Positions 26,932 to 35,217 of a stretch of DNA of 64,000 bases are shown here, in pieces. The stretch's first letter is position 1. Each line of letters starts with the position of its first letter. The position numbers and the translations under genes are program-made. The notes under the pieces were generated by a model. The model saw nothing but the letters and a program-made list of their open reading frames with translations, made no database searches and was not told the DNA's origin. The stretch is from Ectopseudomonas mendocina (GTDB taxonomy: Bacteria; Pseudomonadota; Gammaproteobacteria; Pseudomonadales; Pseudomonadaceae): assembly GCF_008041835.1 (NCBI RefSeq), contig NZ_VRYE01000038.1:1-64000 (forward strand), given 5' to 3'.

Positions 26932-28469
26932 ACGCGAACCTCCTTGTCGGGTGTGGGAGTCGCCCGCAACGGGGCGAGCAGCCCCAGCAGACGTGAATGA
27001 TGACGTGCTTCGGCACGCAGAGCTTTGGCGCCTCGGCCCAAACCGGCCAACACGGCCTGCCAGGCATCACGGGCGGCGTCATGCAGGCTCTGGCGCCAAA
27101 GCGCTTCGGCCTCGTCCAACTCGTCGTTGCCCAGCAGCACCATGACGCGCCCGAGGTGACGCTCGGCGCTGGCGAAGTACAAAGCACCTGCCGGGCCGGC
27201 ATCGATCAGGCTACGCGCACGCGCCCAGGTGTCCTTGCTGCCGGGGTCAGGCAGGGTTTCGGCGAGCATGCCGGTGGCCAGCTTGCGCAAGGCGGTGAAC
27301 AACTCTTCGGCATCACGCACATAGCGGCGCAGCTCGTTGGCGTGATCGACTGAGGCAAGCAGTTTGGCCGGTAGCGCGATGCGCTCAGAGCGCCAGCGCA
27401 GCAGTTTGGCCTGATCACTGGCCAGACCGGCAATCAGTAGCGGCTGCACGCCACCGCCCAGGTAGAACTGCAGATTGGCCGCCCACTCCAGCACGGCGGC
27501 AGGCTGCGAGGCTTTGCCCTCTGCGTCCGGCAACAGAGCAGGAAGATCACGCCACAGGGCACGGCCTTCGCTGAAACTCAGGCGCACCATGCTATTGCTG
27601 CCGGCCCGATAGCTGGCCATGGGGTCGGGGGCCTGCACGTCATCGCCCAGTGCCAAACCAGCGGCGAAGCGAATCCACTGCACACGCTGCTCATCGTCCG
27701 CCAATAGCAGCACGGCACGGCTCTGCCGGGTGTAGCGATCATTGGGGCCGCTCGCCATCTCAGGGTCGCCGCGTAGCTGAGTAATGCTGAGCGTATTGCG
27801 CTCCCAGGCGGGCAGGTCGTCATGCCCCGTCTGAGTCGGTGGATGCAGGGCCAGACACAAGCTTTGCGCCAGCGAATCGCCCACTGGCATTACCGCTGCC
27901 GTATTGGCCAACGCGCCAGCTTTGTCGGAATCGCGCAACGTCTTGACCAGACCGCCAGGGGTGAACTGCAAAAAGCCCAGCAAGGTGCGCAACGCATCGG
28001 CAGCACTGATGCTGCGCGGCACCAGATCACAGGAGTGATCGAACACCACCGGCGCATTGCCGTTGGCGCTGGCCAGGGAAATTTGCGTCCAGGGCTTGAG
28101 CTTGTCGCGGGTTTCTTCGGCGTCGCCCAGCGCCGCCACTTGCATGAAGGGGTACTGCGGATGGAATAGCCAAAAGCGCTCGCGCCAACGCTGCAGATAC
28201 TCGCGAATGGCGGCCAGCGGCAGCCCGCTCTGATACCAGCGCACACGCTCGGCATCCGTCCAGCGCCCTTGCGCCTGGCTGATGGCGCGGTGGGTAATGG
28301 CCAGCAACAGCCGGTATTGAGCGATCAGACTCGGCGGCGAAGTCTCCGCCAAGGCGCTGATCTCGCCGGCCTGCTCGAAAAGCGCCAGCAAGCCCAGTTC
28401 ACGCACCTGCCCATCGTGCATCCGTACCGCCAGCCATGGCTCGTCGAGCAGATTGAAAGCTTCATCCAT
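26928..28469 (-). CDS. cas8e: Cas8e (Cse1), Cascade large subunit
   Basis: A 513-residue CasA protein that recognises the PAM and recruits Cas3. It begins MDEAFNLLDEPWLAVRMHDG, the usual family opening, with VFDHSCDLVPRSISAADALR and FLQFTPGGLVKTLRDSDK in the N-terminal globular domain. The C-terminal four-helix bundle spans about 380-500. Length is typical. A gap of 110 bases separates its start from the VapC-like gene, enough for its own promoter, but read-through from the TA operon is also possible as both are on the same strand. Confidence 0.96.
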   Translation of the reverse strand: MDEAFNLLDEPWLAVRMHDGQVRELGLLALFEQAGEISALAETSPPSLIAQYRLLLAITHRAISQAQGRWTDAERVRWYQSGLPLAAIREYLQRWRERFWLFHPQYPFMQVAALGDAEETRDKLKPWTQISLASANGNAPVVFDHSCDLVPRSISAADALRTLLGFLQFTPGGLVKTLRDSDKAGALANTAAVMPVGDSLAQSLCLALHPPTQTGHDDLPAWERNTLSITQLRGDPEMASGPNDRYTRQSRAVLLLADDEQRVQWIRFAAGLALGDDVQAPDPMASYRAGSNSMVRLSFSEGRALWRDLPALLPDAEGKASQPAAVLEWAANLQFYLGGGVQPLLIAGLASDQAKLLRWRSERIALPAKLLASVDHANELRRYVRDAEELFTALRKLATGMLAETLPDPGSKDTWARARSLIDAGPAGALYFASAERHLGRVMVLLGNDELDEAEALWRQSLHDAARDAWQAVLAGLGRGAKALRAEARHHSRLLGLLAPLRATPTPDKEVRV

Positions 28470-28579
28470 GCCCCACCCCCATTCCCTGTTGTCTGCGTGA
28501 CTCCATATCCCTCTCCCTGAATCCGACAGATCTGCAGTAAAGCAGACAAATTGCCACTACGAAAATGAGTCAGATCAAC

Positions 28580-29005
28580 TCAGCCAAGGAACTCCCAGGG
28601 GTTGATCAGTGCCACGCCTGTGGGCAGAAAGTCCGCCACGTTGCGCGTAGCGACTGTCATGCCATGCACCAGCGCCGTGGCCGCGATCAGGGCGTCGCGT
28701 TCGCCGCGTGGGTCGGGGACGTGCAGTTGCGCGCAACGCTGCGCCACGGCAGCGTCGACCGGCAGGATGCGTCCGGCGAAGCCAGGCAACACATGGCCAT
28801 CGAGCCAGGAGCGCAGCAGGCTGCCCTGCTCCGGGTCGCGTCTTTCCACCAGCAGCACGCCGGTTTCCAGCTCCAGCACGGTGATCGCGGAAATGAACAA
28901 CTGCCCCGGCAGCAGGCGCTGAGCCCAGGCCACCAGGCGCGGGTCGGCCTTGCCACTCTTGGCCTTGCGCAGTTCGGACACGGCACTGGTGTCGAGGACG
29001 AACAT
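28580..29005 (-). CDS. vapC: VapC-type PIN-domain toxin
   Basis: A 141-residue PIN-domain ribonuclease. All acidic positions of the metal site are present: D5 in VLDTSAVSE, E in TVLELETG, D in ERDALIAATA, and D in TRNVADF. VapC toxins cut specific RNAs, often initiator tRNA or rRNA, when the antitoxin is lost. Its ATG overlaps the antitoxin stop by one base (TGATG), so the pair is translationally coupled. It sits between cas8e and cas3, interrupting the usual I-E order. Confidence 0.92.
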   Translation of the reverse strand: MFVLDTSAVSELRKAKSGKADPRLVAWAQRLLPGQLFISAITVLELETGVLLVERRDPEQGSLLRSWLDGHVLPGFAGRILPVDAAVAQRCAQLHVPDPRGERDALIAATALVHGMTVATRNVADFLPTGVALINPWEFLG

Positions 29006-29256
29006 CAGCTCAAATCCGCCGGGCGCGACAAGCCTTGCGCACGCGGCGCCTCGAACTCGATGTCCTCGACTGTCGGCATGGCCAGCAGATCGATGATGCT
29101 GCCGGGGCCGCCGGTCAGACGCTGGTATTCCTCGATGCTCAGCAGCACATGGGCCGGTTTGCCACGATCCGTGATAAAGACCGGCCCCTGGTTGGCAGCG
29201 CGCTTGGCGCCACTGGCGTCCTGATTGAATTCGCGACTGGTAAGAATGGTTTGCAT
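29005..29256 (-). CDS. Phd/YefM-type antitoxin (VapB role)
   Basis: An 83-residue antitoxin with the Phd/YefM opening MQTILTSREFNQDASGAKR, then GPVFITDRGKPAHVLLSIEEYQ. Residues about 60-83 (PTVEDIEFEAPRA) should wrap the toxin active site. Phd/YefM proteins form DNA-binding dimers that repress their own operon. The start at 29256 is preferred over 29268 for its fit to the family N-terminus. An inverted repeat at 29271-29290 is the likely operator. Confidence 0.9.
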   Translation of the reverse strand: MQTILTSREFNQDASGAKRAANQGPVFITDRGKPAHVLLSIEEYQRLTGGPGSIIDLLAMPTVEDIEFEAPRAQGLSRPADLS

Positions 29257-29270
29257 GGCACACTCCATAC

Positions 29271-29290
29271 ATGTAGAAACGTAGCTACAT
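29271..29290. promoter_or_regulatory. Inverted-repeat operator upstream of the VapBC-like pair
   Basis: ATGTAG and CTACAT face each other across 8 bases, with an inner GTAGCTAC palindrome. It lies 14 bases upstream of the antitoxin ATG on the minus strand, where autorepression by a Phd-type antitoxin would act. Confidence 0.5.
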
Positions 29291-29521
29291 CATACCCCTG
29301 ATGATCATTTGGGCAAGCTACCGACTGTGCCCCGCAGATACACCCAGCCAGCTCATCATCCAAGAGCACCGTAAAACGTACGGCTGCTGGCAGCCAGTGC
29401 TACCACGAAATTAATCAGGTCAGGCAAAAGACCTACTTAATGCCACTCATCCATGCCCACGTCCGAGTCAATAAGCGCGTGCTACGATGCACCAATCCTG
29501 TAACACATTGAGGTGCTCAGC

Positions 29522-29812
29522 ATGAGTGAAGCCACCTTTACCTTTCGCGTAGACGACGCACTGAAAAGCGAATTTGCCCAGGCTGCCAAAGCCCGTGATC
29601 GCACTGGCGCCCAACTGCTGCGCGACTTCATGCGTGACTTCGTCCGACAGCAGCAGGAGGCCGCCGAGCACGATGTCTGGCTGCGCCGCCAGGTACAGAT
29701 GGGGCTGGATTCGGCCAATGCTGGTGAGTTGCTCAGTGGCGAAGAGGTCGAAGCCGAAGCCGCCGCATGGCGTGCTGAAATGCGCCGCAAGCTGGACAAC
29801 GCCGCGTCGTGA
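29522..29812 (+). CDS. ParD/RelB-like antitoxin
   Basis: A 96-residue protein starting MSEATFTFRVDDALKSEF, a ribbon-helix-helix opening typical of CopG/ParD/RelB antitoxins, followed by helices and an acidic, Ala-rich tail (LLSGEEVEAEAAAWRAEM) that would bind the toxin. AGGTG lies 7-11 bases before the ATG at 29522. Its stop overlaps the toxin GTG start (GTGA). It is on the opposite strand to all cas genes and forms a second, self-contained TA unit. Confidence 0.85.
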   Translation: MSEATFTFRVDDALKSEFAQAAKARDRTGAQLLRDFMRDFVRQQQEAAEHDVWLRRQVQMGLDSANAGELLSGEEVEAEAAAWRAEMRRKLDNAAS

Positions 29813-30090
29813 AGCTGGCCTGGACGCGCCTTGCGTTGAACGACCGCCAAGCCATCCGCAGTTATATCGCTCAGGACAATCCCATTGCCGCCTTGGCGCT
29901 GGATGAGTTGTTCACGGAGAAGGCCAGCCGCCTGGCCGATCATCCCGGCTTGGGGCGACCGGGCCGGGTAAGCAGCACTCGCGAACTGGTTGTGCATCAG
30001 CACTATCTGATGATCTACGACCTGGTCAATGACCAAGTACGGATACTCCGCGTGTTGCATACGGCCCGCCAGTGGCCAAGTGCAGACTGA
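29809..30090 (+). CDS. ParE/RelE family toxin
   Basis: A 93-residue toxin of the ParE/RelE fold: WTRLALNDRQAIRSYIAQDN, DELFTEKASRLADHPGLGRPG, then RELVVHQHYLMIYDL and VRILRVLHTARQWP. The conserved Arg and the C-terminal H-x-x-R-Q-W-P match the ParE branch, whose members poison DNA gyrase, rather than ribosome-dependent RelE, though sequence alone cannot settle this. It starts with GTG inside the antitoxin end. Its stop lies 2 bases from the stop of convergent cas3. Confidence 0.87.
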   Translation: MKLAWTRLALNDRQAIRSYIAQDNPIAALALDELFTEKASRLADHPGLGRPGRVSSTRELVVHQHYLMIYDLVNDQVRILRVLHTARQWPSAD

Positions 30091-30092
30091 AC

Positions 30093-32750
30093 TTAGCTCG
30101 TGCGCTGATAGACCAGCCCCTGCTCATCATCCAGACGCACCGCCAAACGCCCGATCTGCAGGCAACCATCGGTCAGTACCAGTGGCTTGAGATGACGCAG
30201 AGACGGATGCTCGCTGAACGACCGCCGCGGCTCCAGCGCTTGCGCATGCTTGGCCAGTGCAGCGCGTGAGGTTTTCAACTGACGGGCATGGAGCTGTTTG
30301 GCCAGCGCGTTGGACAGCGGCTGATCGGGGTCGAAGGCCTCTCCATCCGATTTCAGGCTCCAGCCGCCGGGCACCTGATGCACGGGAATCAAGGTCACGG
30401 AGTCGTCGCCCAGGCGGGTGTAGTTGGGCAGCCCCAAGCCTTCTTCGCCCTCTTCATAACCGCGATTCTTCTGGGTGTAGGCGTTCTGCGGTTCGGCCTC
30501 GGGATCGATGGCGACATTGAGTGCCATCATGCGCTCGGTTTGTCGCTTGCCCAAATGGCTACCGTAGGCTTCATCTTCGATAAAGGCACGATCTGCCTCG
30601 GCAATATCAGCCGGCAAATCCTCGCTGTCATACACCGCCTGAACCAGTCGGTCGATATCCTGCGGCAAGTGCAGCTCCTGCTCACGCGACAACAGTGCCC
30701 AGGTGCGCCCTAGGATGTAGGGCTCGTAGACGTATTCCCAGGCCGTGCTTTTGAGATCGGGCAAGGCTTCCGGTGCCAGCCCCGCCACAAACAAGGTCGC
30801 CTGCCGATGCACCTCGGGGCGCTCACGTTGGTGGCGATGCAGACGACCGGCGCGCTGCAGGATGAGATCCACCGGCGCCAGGTCGGTGAGCATGAAGTCG
30901 AAGTCGATATCCAGGCTCTGCTCGGCTACCTGGGTGGCGATCAGCAAGGCCTTGGCGGGCCGCTCGCCACTCTGACCGAAACGCGCCAGCACCGCCTGCT
31001 CCTGCTGGCTACGCTGATCTGCCGGGAAGCGCGCATGAAACAGCAGCAGCGGCACCGCATCAGCCAGCTCGGCCTTGAGTTTCAGGTAAAGGCTTTGCGC
31101 GCGATCCACGGTATTGACGATCAGCGCTCCGCAACCGCCCTGCGCTACCAACTCAGAGGCCTTGGCGACCAGGCTGTCGATGTCTTCCGCCACGGCCTGC
31201 AGGTGAATCGGCGGAAGTGGCCGCGAGTCGCACGTACCGCCAGCCACGCCACGCGCGTCGGCCAGCAGGAGGCGCGGGTAACTCAGCTCGGGGGCGGTTT
31301 CCGGGGCCACGCCCCAGGCGCGCAACAAGGCATAACGGCGCGGAGCGGGCAAAGTCGCGCTCATCAGCACCACCGAACTGCCCATCGCCCTGAGCCAGCG
31401 CAGCAGTGCTTCGATCAGGCCGCTGGTGTAGGTGTCGTAGGCATGCACTTCGTCGAGCACCACCACGCGGTTGCTCAGCCCCCACAAGCGCACGAAATGG
31501 TGTTTGACGTTGAGCGTGGCGAACAGCGCCTGATCCACGGTGCCGACGCCATAAGGCGACAGCAACGGACGGCGGCGCTGGGAGAACCAGGCCGACGAGG
31601 ACACGCTCTCGCCCTCGGCACCATAAATGCCCCGTAGCGCCAGCACCTGTTCGTTGAGCCCGGCGCCGCCATGCACAAGCTGTACATCCAACGCCATATC
31701 GCCCGAGAAGCCGTGGAGAAAGGTCAGCGCACGGCTGAACAGCGCATTGCCCGTGGCCTGGGTCGGCAGCGCAACATAGAGGCCGCGATGCTGGTTGGCC
31801 GCCTGCAAGCGCAGGTGAGCGAGAAAGGCCAGCTCGGTCTTGCCCTCGCCCATCGGCGCCTCGACCAGCAGCAGTGCCGGGCCTTGCACACCGTCGAGCA
31901 GGCGATCAGCTTCCGCTTGCAGCGGGCGCGCTGTCAGTTCCGGGCGCTGGACGATCTGGGCGATCAGTTGATCGGCCGTGGCCGGGGCGGCCAGCAGAGA
32001 CTGAAAGGGACGCCAACCGATCTCCCGCAAGGCCTGATCGGCGCGCGCGCAGGCATCGGCATGATGCTCGGCCAATAGCGCATGGCGCTCGCCCAGGGGA
32101 AACCATTCGGGATTGGAGCCAATCCAGTCAGCCACGCTAGTCAACCCCGCCAGCCACTGCACTGCCGGCTGCGACAACGCCTCGTTCTGCGGCGCGCCCT
32201 GTGGCGCCAATACGGCCCAGTAGGCCGCGAAGATTTGCTGACGCGCCTCGCTCCAGAGCGGCGGTTCGAACGCCGGTTTGGCCCGATTAAATTCGCTTTG
32301 GTTGAAGTTGTACCCATGGTGGGCGCTGATGGCCTGCAAGACATGGCGGATCCACAGCAGATGGCCGATGCCCTGACCAGGCAGATGCTCCCAGAGCAGC
32401 GCCGCACTGGCGCAGGCATGGTCGGTCACAGCCAATGAGCGAGCGGGAAAGGTCAGCCCCAGCGCCTCGTCGGTCTGCCGCCCTTCGGGCCATTTGTCCT
32501 GAAAGCCGGGAATGGCCTTGCCGAAATCATGCAACCCCACCAGGCAGGCAACCCAGCGCGCCACCTGCTCGCGTTCCAGCCCCAACGCCTGAGCGGCCCA
32601 AACCAGCGTGCTCGGCGGTTCATGCGCCAGCATCCGCTCGGCCACCGCCGCCACGTCCAGCAAATGCGCCAGCACACCATGGCCGAAGCCATCACCACTC
32701 TTGGCCCAGAGGCGGCGAGCCTGGTCGCTGAGATCGGTGAATCCTTTCAT
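30093..32750 (-). CDS. cas3: Cas3, HD nuclease-helicase
   Basis: An 885-residue I-E effector nuclease-helicase that degrades DNA marked by Cascade. The N-terminal HD domain carries H74-D75 and K78 (GLHDFGKAIPGF) plus H29 (LAHLLD). The helicase part has Walker A at 297-305 (APMGEGKTE), the DEVH box at 433-436, MSATLPAP, and motif VI QRAGRLHRH. All core motifs are intact, so the protein should be active. It is separated from cas8e by two TA modules and has its own upstream region with a striking nested inverted repeat. Confidence 0.96.
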   Translation of the reverse strand: MKGFTDLSDQARRLWAKSGDGFGHGVLAHLLDVAAVAERMLAHEPPSTLVWAAQALGLEREQVARWVACLVGLHDFGKAIPGFQDKWPEGRQTDEALGLTFPARSLAVTDHACASAALLWEHLPGQGIGHLLWIRHVLQAISAHHGYNFNQSEFNRAKPAFEPPLWSEARQQIFAAYWAVLAPQGAPQNEALSQPAVQWLAGLTSVADWIGSNPEWFPLGERHALLAEHHADACARADQALREIGWRPFQSLLAAPATADQLIAQIVQRPELTARPLQAEADRLLDGVQGPALLLVEAPMGEGKTELAFLAHLRLQAANQHRGLYVALPTQATGNALFSRALTFLHGFSGDMALDVQLVHGGAGLNEQVLALRGIYGAEGESVSSSAWFSQRRRPLLSPYGVGTVDQALFATLNVKHHFVRLWGLSNRVVVLDEVHAYDTYTSGLIEALLRWLRAMGSSVVLMSATLPAPRRYALLRAWGVAPETAPELSYPRLLLADARGVAGGTCDSRPLPPIHLQAVAEDIDSLVAKASELVAQGGCGALIVNTVDRAQSLYLKLKAELADAVPLLLFHARFPADQRSQQEQAVLARFGQSGERPAKALLIATQVAEQSLDIDFDFMLTDLAPVDLILQRAGRLHRHQRERPEVHRQATLFVAGLAPEALPDLKSTAWEYVYEPYILGRTWALLSREQELHLPQDIDRLVQAVYDSEDLPADIAEADRAFIEDEAYGSHLGKRQTERMMALNVAIDPEAEPQNAYTQKNRGYEEGEEGLGLPNYTRLGDDSVTLIPVHQVPGGWSLKSDGEAFDPDQPLSNALAKQLHARQLKTSRAALAKHAQALEPRRSFSEHPSLRHLKPLVLTDGCLQIGRLAVRLDDEQGLVYQRTS

Positions 32751-33177
32751 CTGTCACTCCCTGCATGGCTGATCGAGCTGCATGACAAGGTGCCAGTGCG
32801 CACGACAACAGACAACACCTCAGGCTTGGCGGACAAGCGCATCGTCGGCCTGAGACGGGGCACAATCGGCACCCCATACCGGCGAACAGCACCGGGAAAT
32901 CAGCAGCGCCCTCTGCAACAGCGTCTTAATCCAAGTTTCTGGACAATTTTCCACCTGTAATTCCATAACCATGGAATAAGTCCAGAAAAATGGACAACTG
33001 CTCAACACTGCAACAGCCACGCCGAACCCGTCATAAACCGCTGCGACCTTTTATCCACAGGCCTTAGCGCGTTTTCCAAGAAGGCCCAACCGTGCCCTGG
33101 CACGACTCTCGCTCTGTAAACCTCAGAGGCGCGCTGGTGTATCCGCGCGCTCACGATAGAACGGCCCTGAGCCGCTA
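32751..33177 (-). promoter_or_regulatory. Upstream region of cas3, with nested inverted repeats
   Basis: No gene is seen in these 427 bases. TTCTGGAC (32937-32944) is answered by GTCCAGAA (32980-32987), and within lies ATTCCAT-AACC-ATGGAAT (32960-32977). Further TGGACA copies lie beside them. This resembles an operator or a transcript hairpin about 190-240 bases before the cas3 ATG. The remainder shows no clear feature and ends at the IS boundary. Confidence 0.45.
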
Positions 33178-34503
33178 GCAGCCTGTTGAAATTCGCCGCG
33201 ATGATTACATCCACTGCTTCTGGCAGCAGCGGTCGCGCTCGTTTACTTCCCGTTTAGGGCGCCAATCGATGGAAATAGCCCGATTTGGCGTGCTCCAGGC
33301 GCACCTTCCCCATCAACGCGCTCATGCCATTGAGCCTGTAGCCAGCAGCTTCGGCAGGCGCACCAGGTTGCTTGCCGCCATGGCCAGCTGGAACAGCGCG
33401 TCGACACGCTCAAGTCCGCGTTGCTTCACCTGGCGCAGCCCGGCCGCCGCCTTGAGCCAGCCGAAGTGGGTTTCGATCCAGGCGCGAATCTTCAGGCTCA
33501 GACCATATCCGGCGTGGCGCGTGGTACGGCCATCGATGGCGCTGCGCCGACCATTGGTGTTCTGCGCAACATGGGGTGTCACGCCGAGGGCACGACAGGC
33601 GGCCACGAAGTCTGCCGTGTCCTAAGCCTTGTCCGCAGCCAAGGTGCGTCGACGGCGACCACCCAGCTTGCTCAGCATCGCCAGCGCGGCTTCGCGTTCG
33701 CCATGGCCACCGGCCAGAGTCACATGAGCACTGCGCACCAGGCCACTGCGGTGTTCCATCAGTACATGTCCCATGTAACTCAGCTGCGCGCCGGTGTTGT
33801 GGCTCTTTCGGTACAGCCGGGCATCCGGATCGCTGGTCGAGGCGTGGGTGTCGTTGCTGCGCTTGTGCCCCTTGAAGTCCGGCGGGGCATTGCGCGGGCC
33901 GGGGCCCGGGTCGTCTGGCGTATCGTCCTTGGGACGGAAACTCTTCTGAGAGGCCCAGGCTTGCAGCAATGTGCCGTCGACCGAGAAGTGCTCATCCGAG
34001 ATCAGCCCCTGCTTCTCCGCCAGGCGTACCACCTCGCTCAGAAACTCGGCGGCCACTGCCTGGGCATTGAGACGGTCACGGTTCTTCGAGAAGACCGAGT
34101 GATCCCACACCGGATCATCAATGGCCAGGCCGACGAACCAGCGGAACAGCAGGTTGTAGCCCAGCTGCTCCATCAGCATCCGCTCGCTGCGCAGCGAGTA
34201 GAACAACTGCAGCAACTGCGCCCGCATCAGCTTCTCGGGGGCGATCGAGGCGCGGCCGGTGTCGGCATACAAGGTGTCGAACAGGGCGCTCATCCGCTGC
34301 AGAGCGGTGTCTGCCAGCTTGCGGATGGCGCGCAGGGGATGAGTCGCTGGCACGAAGTCATCGAGCTTGGCGACAGTGAACAAGGATTCCTGAGTGATAT
34401 CGGCGCCACGCATGGAAATCGGGGTTCCCGGCAGATTGGAGCCGGTATCGTAAACCTTACACGGCAAAGTCAGACAGGCCGTAGGCGAATCTCAACAGGC
34501 TGC
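33178..34503 (-). mobile_element. IS5-like insertion sequence
   Basis: A 1.33-kb element bounded by matching ends: GCAGCCTGTTGAAATTCGCC at the left and its inverse, with one difference (GAGATTCG), at the right. TA flanks both ends and may be a target duplication or part of the repeat. It carries one transposase gene with an in-frame stop. It interrupts an alpha/beta hydrolase gene whose N-terminal part is not found on the other side, so a deletion accompanied or followed the insertion. Confidence 0.85.
33322..34413 (-). pseudogene. IS5-like transposase with in-frame stop
   Basis: The frame encodes a DDE transposase of the IS5 kind: MRGADITQESLFTVAKLDDF, then a DUF772-type region (LLQLFYSLRSERMLMEQLGY), FRWFVGLAIDDP, and the first catalytic Asp in HFSVDGTLLQAW. 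A TAG at 33622-33624 (codon 264) cuts it after TLAADKA, yet the same frame continues as DTADFVAACRALGVTPH to the normal end, including the late RAWIETHFGWLK. Related proteins would be expected to have Tyr at the stop. The element is therefore probably immobile unless the stop is read through or is a base error. Confidence 0.85.
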
Positions 34504-35187
34504 TACCGCGGCATCGGCCAGTCCAAGCCGGACAGCCTGCGTGGTTTCGAGATGGAGTATCTGGACTGGGCCCATCTCGACCTGGCCGCAGCGGTGGATC
34601 AACACCGGCACGCCGAGCGCCCACTGTTCATGATCGGTCATTCCTTCGGCGGTCACGCCTTTGGCCTGCTGCTCAACCATGATCAGGTCGCCGGCTTCTA
34701 CACCTTCGGTACCGGCGCCGGTTGGCACGGTTGGATGCCCAGGGCCGAGCAGGTGCGGGTGCTGGCCATGTGGCGCCTGATCGGCCCGCTGATGACGCGC
34801 TACAAGGGCTACCTGGCCTGGAGCAAACTGGGCATGGGCGAGGATCTGCCGCTGGGCGTGTACCGTCAGTGGAAACGCTGGTGCCGCTTCCCGCGCTATT
34901 TCTTCGACGATCCGCAGATGCCGGGGCTGGCCGAGCGCTTCGCCCAGGTGAAGACACCGATGGTGGCGCTCAACAGCCTGGACGATCTTTGGGCACCGCC
35001 GGCCTCGCGCGATGCATTCATGGCCGCCTATGTGAATGCGCCCTATCAGGCGCGCACGCTCGATTCGCAGGCAGAGGGCCTGGGCGCTATCGGTCACATG
35101 GGGTATTTCCGCCCTGCGGCGCAGCGTCTGTGGGACGAGACGCTGGATTGGTTCGAGCAATTGCGCACCGAACAACGAGCAGCTTGA
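34504..35187 (+). pseudogene. Alpha/beta hydrolase, N-terminus lost to the IS element
   Basis: The reading frame from the IS edge to the stop gives about 227 residues of an alpha/beta hydrolase. YRGIGQSKPDSLRGFE follows the usual oxyanion region, the nucleophile elbow is IGHSFGGHAFG, a late DDLWAPPAS holds the acid, and IGHMGYFRPA holds the catalytic His. About 60-90 N-terminal residues are missing and do not occur left of the IS element. Translation could begin only at an internal Met, so function is unlikely. Confidence 0.82.
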
Positions 35188-35217
35188 GCAGGCCGCTGAA
35201 AATCTCTAGGCCAGAAA

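Noticed and set aside
32820..33020. A 66-residue minus-strand frame upstream of cas3
   Set aside because: No family features; it crosses the nested inverted repeats and looks like chance.
33047..33060. TTATCCACAG resembling a DnaA box
   Set aside because: A single site without a cluster, AT-rich unwinding region or dnaA/dnaN neighbours; not an origin.
33421..34503. The upstream part of the long plus-strand frame ending at 35187
   Set aside because: Left of 34504 the frame is antisense to the IS transposase; only the part after the IS is the hydrolase.
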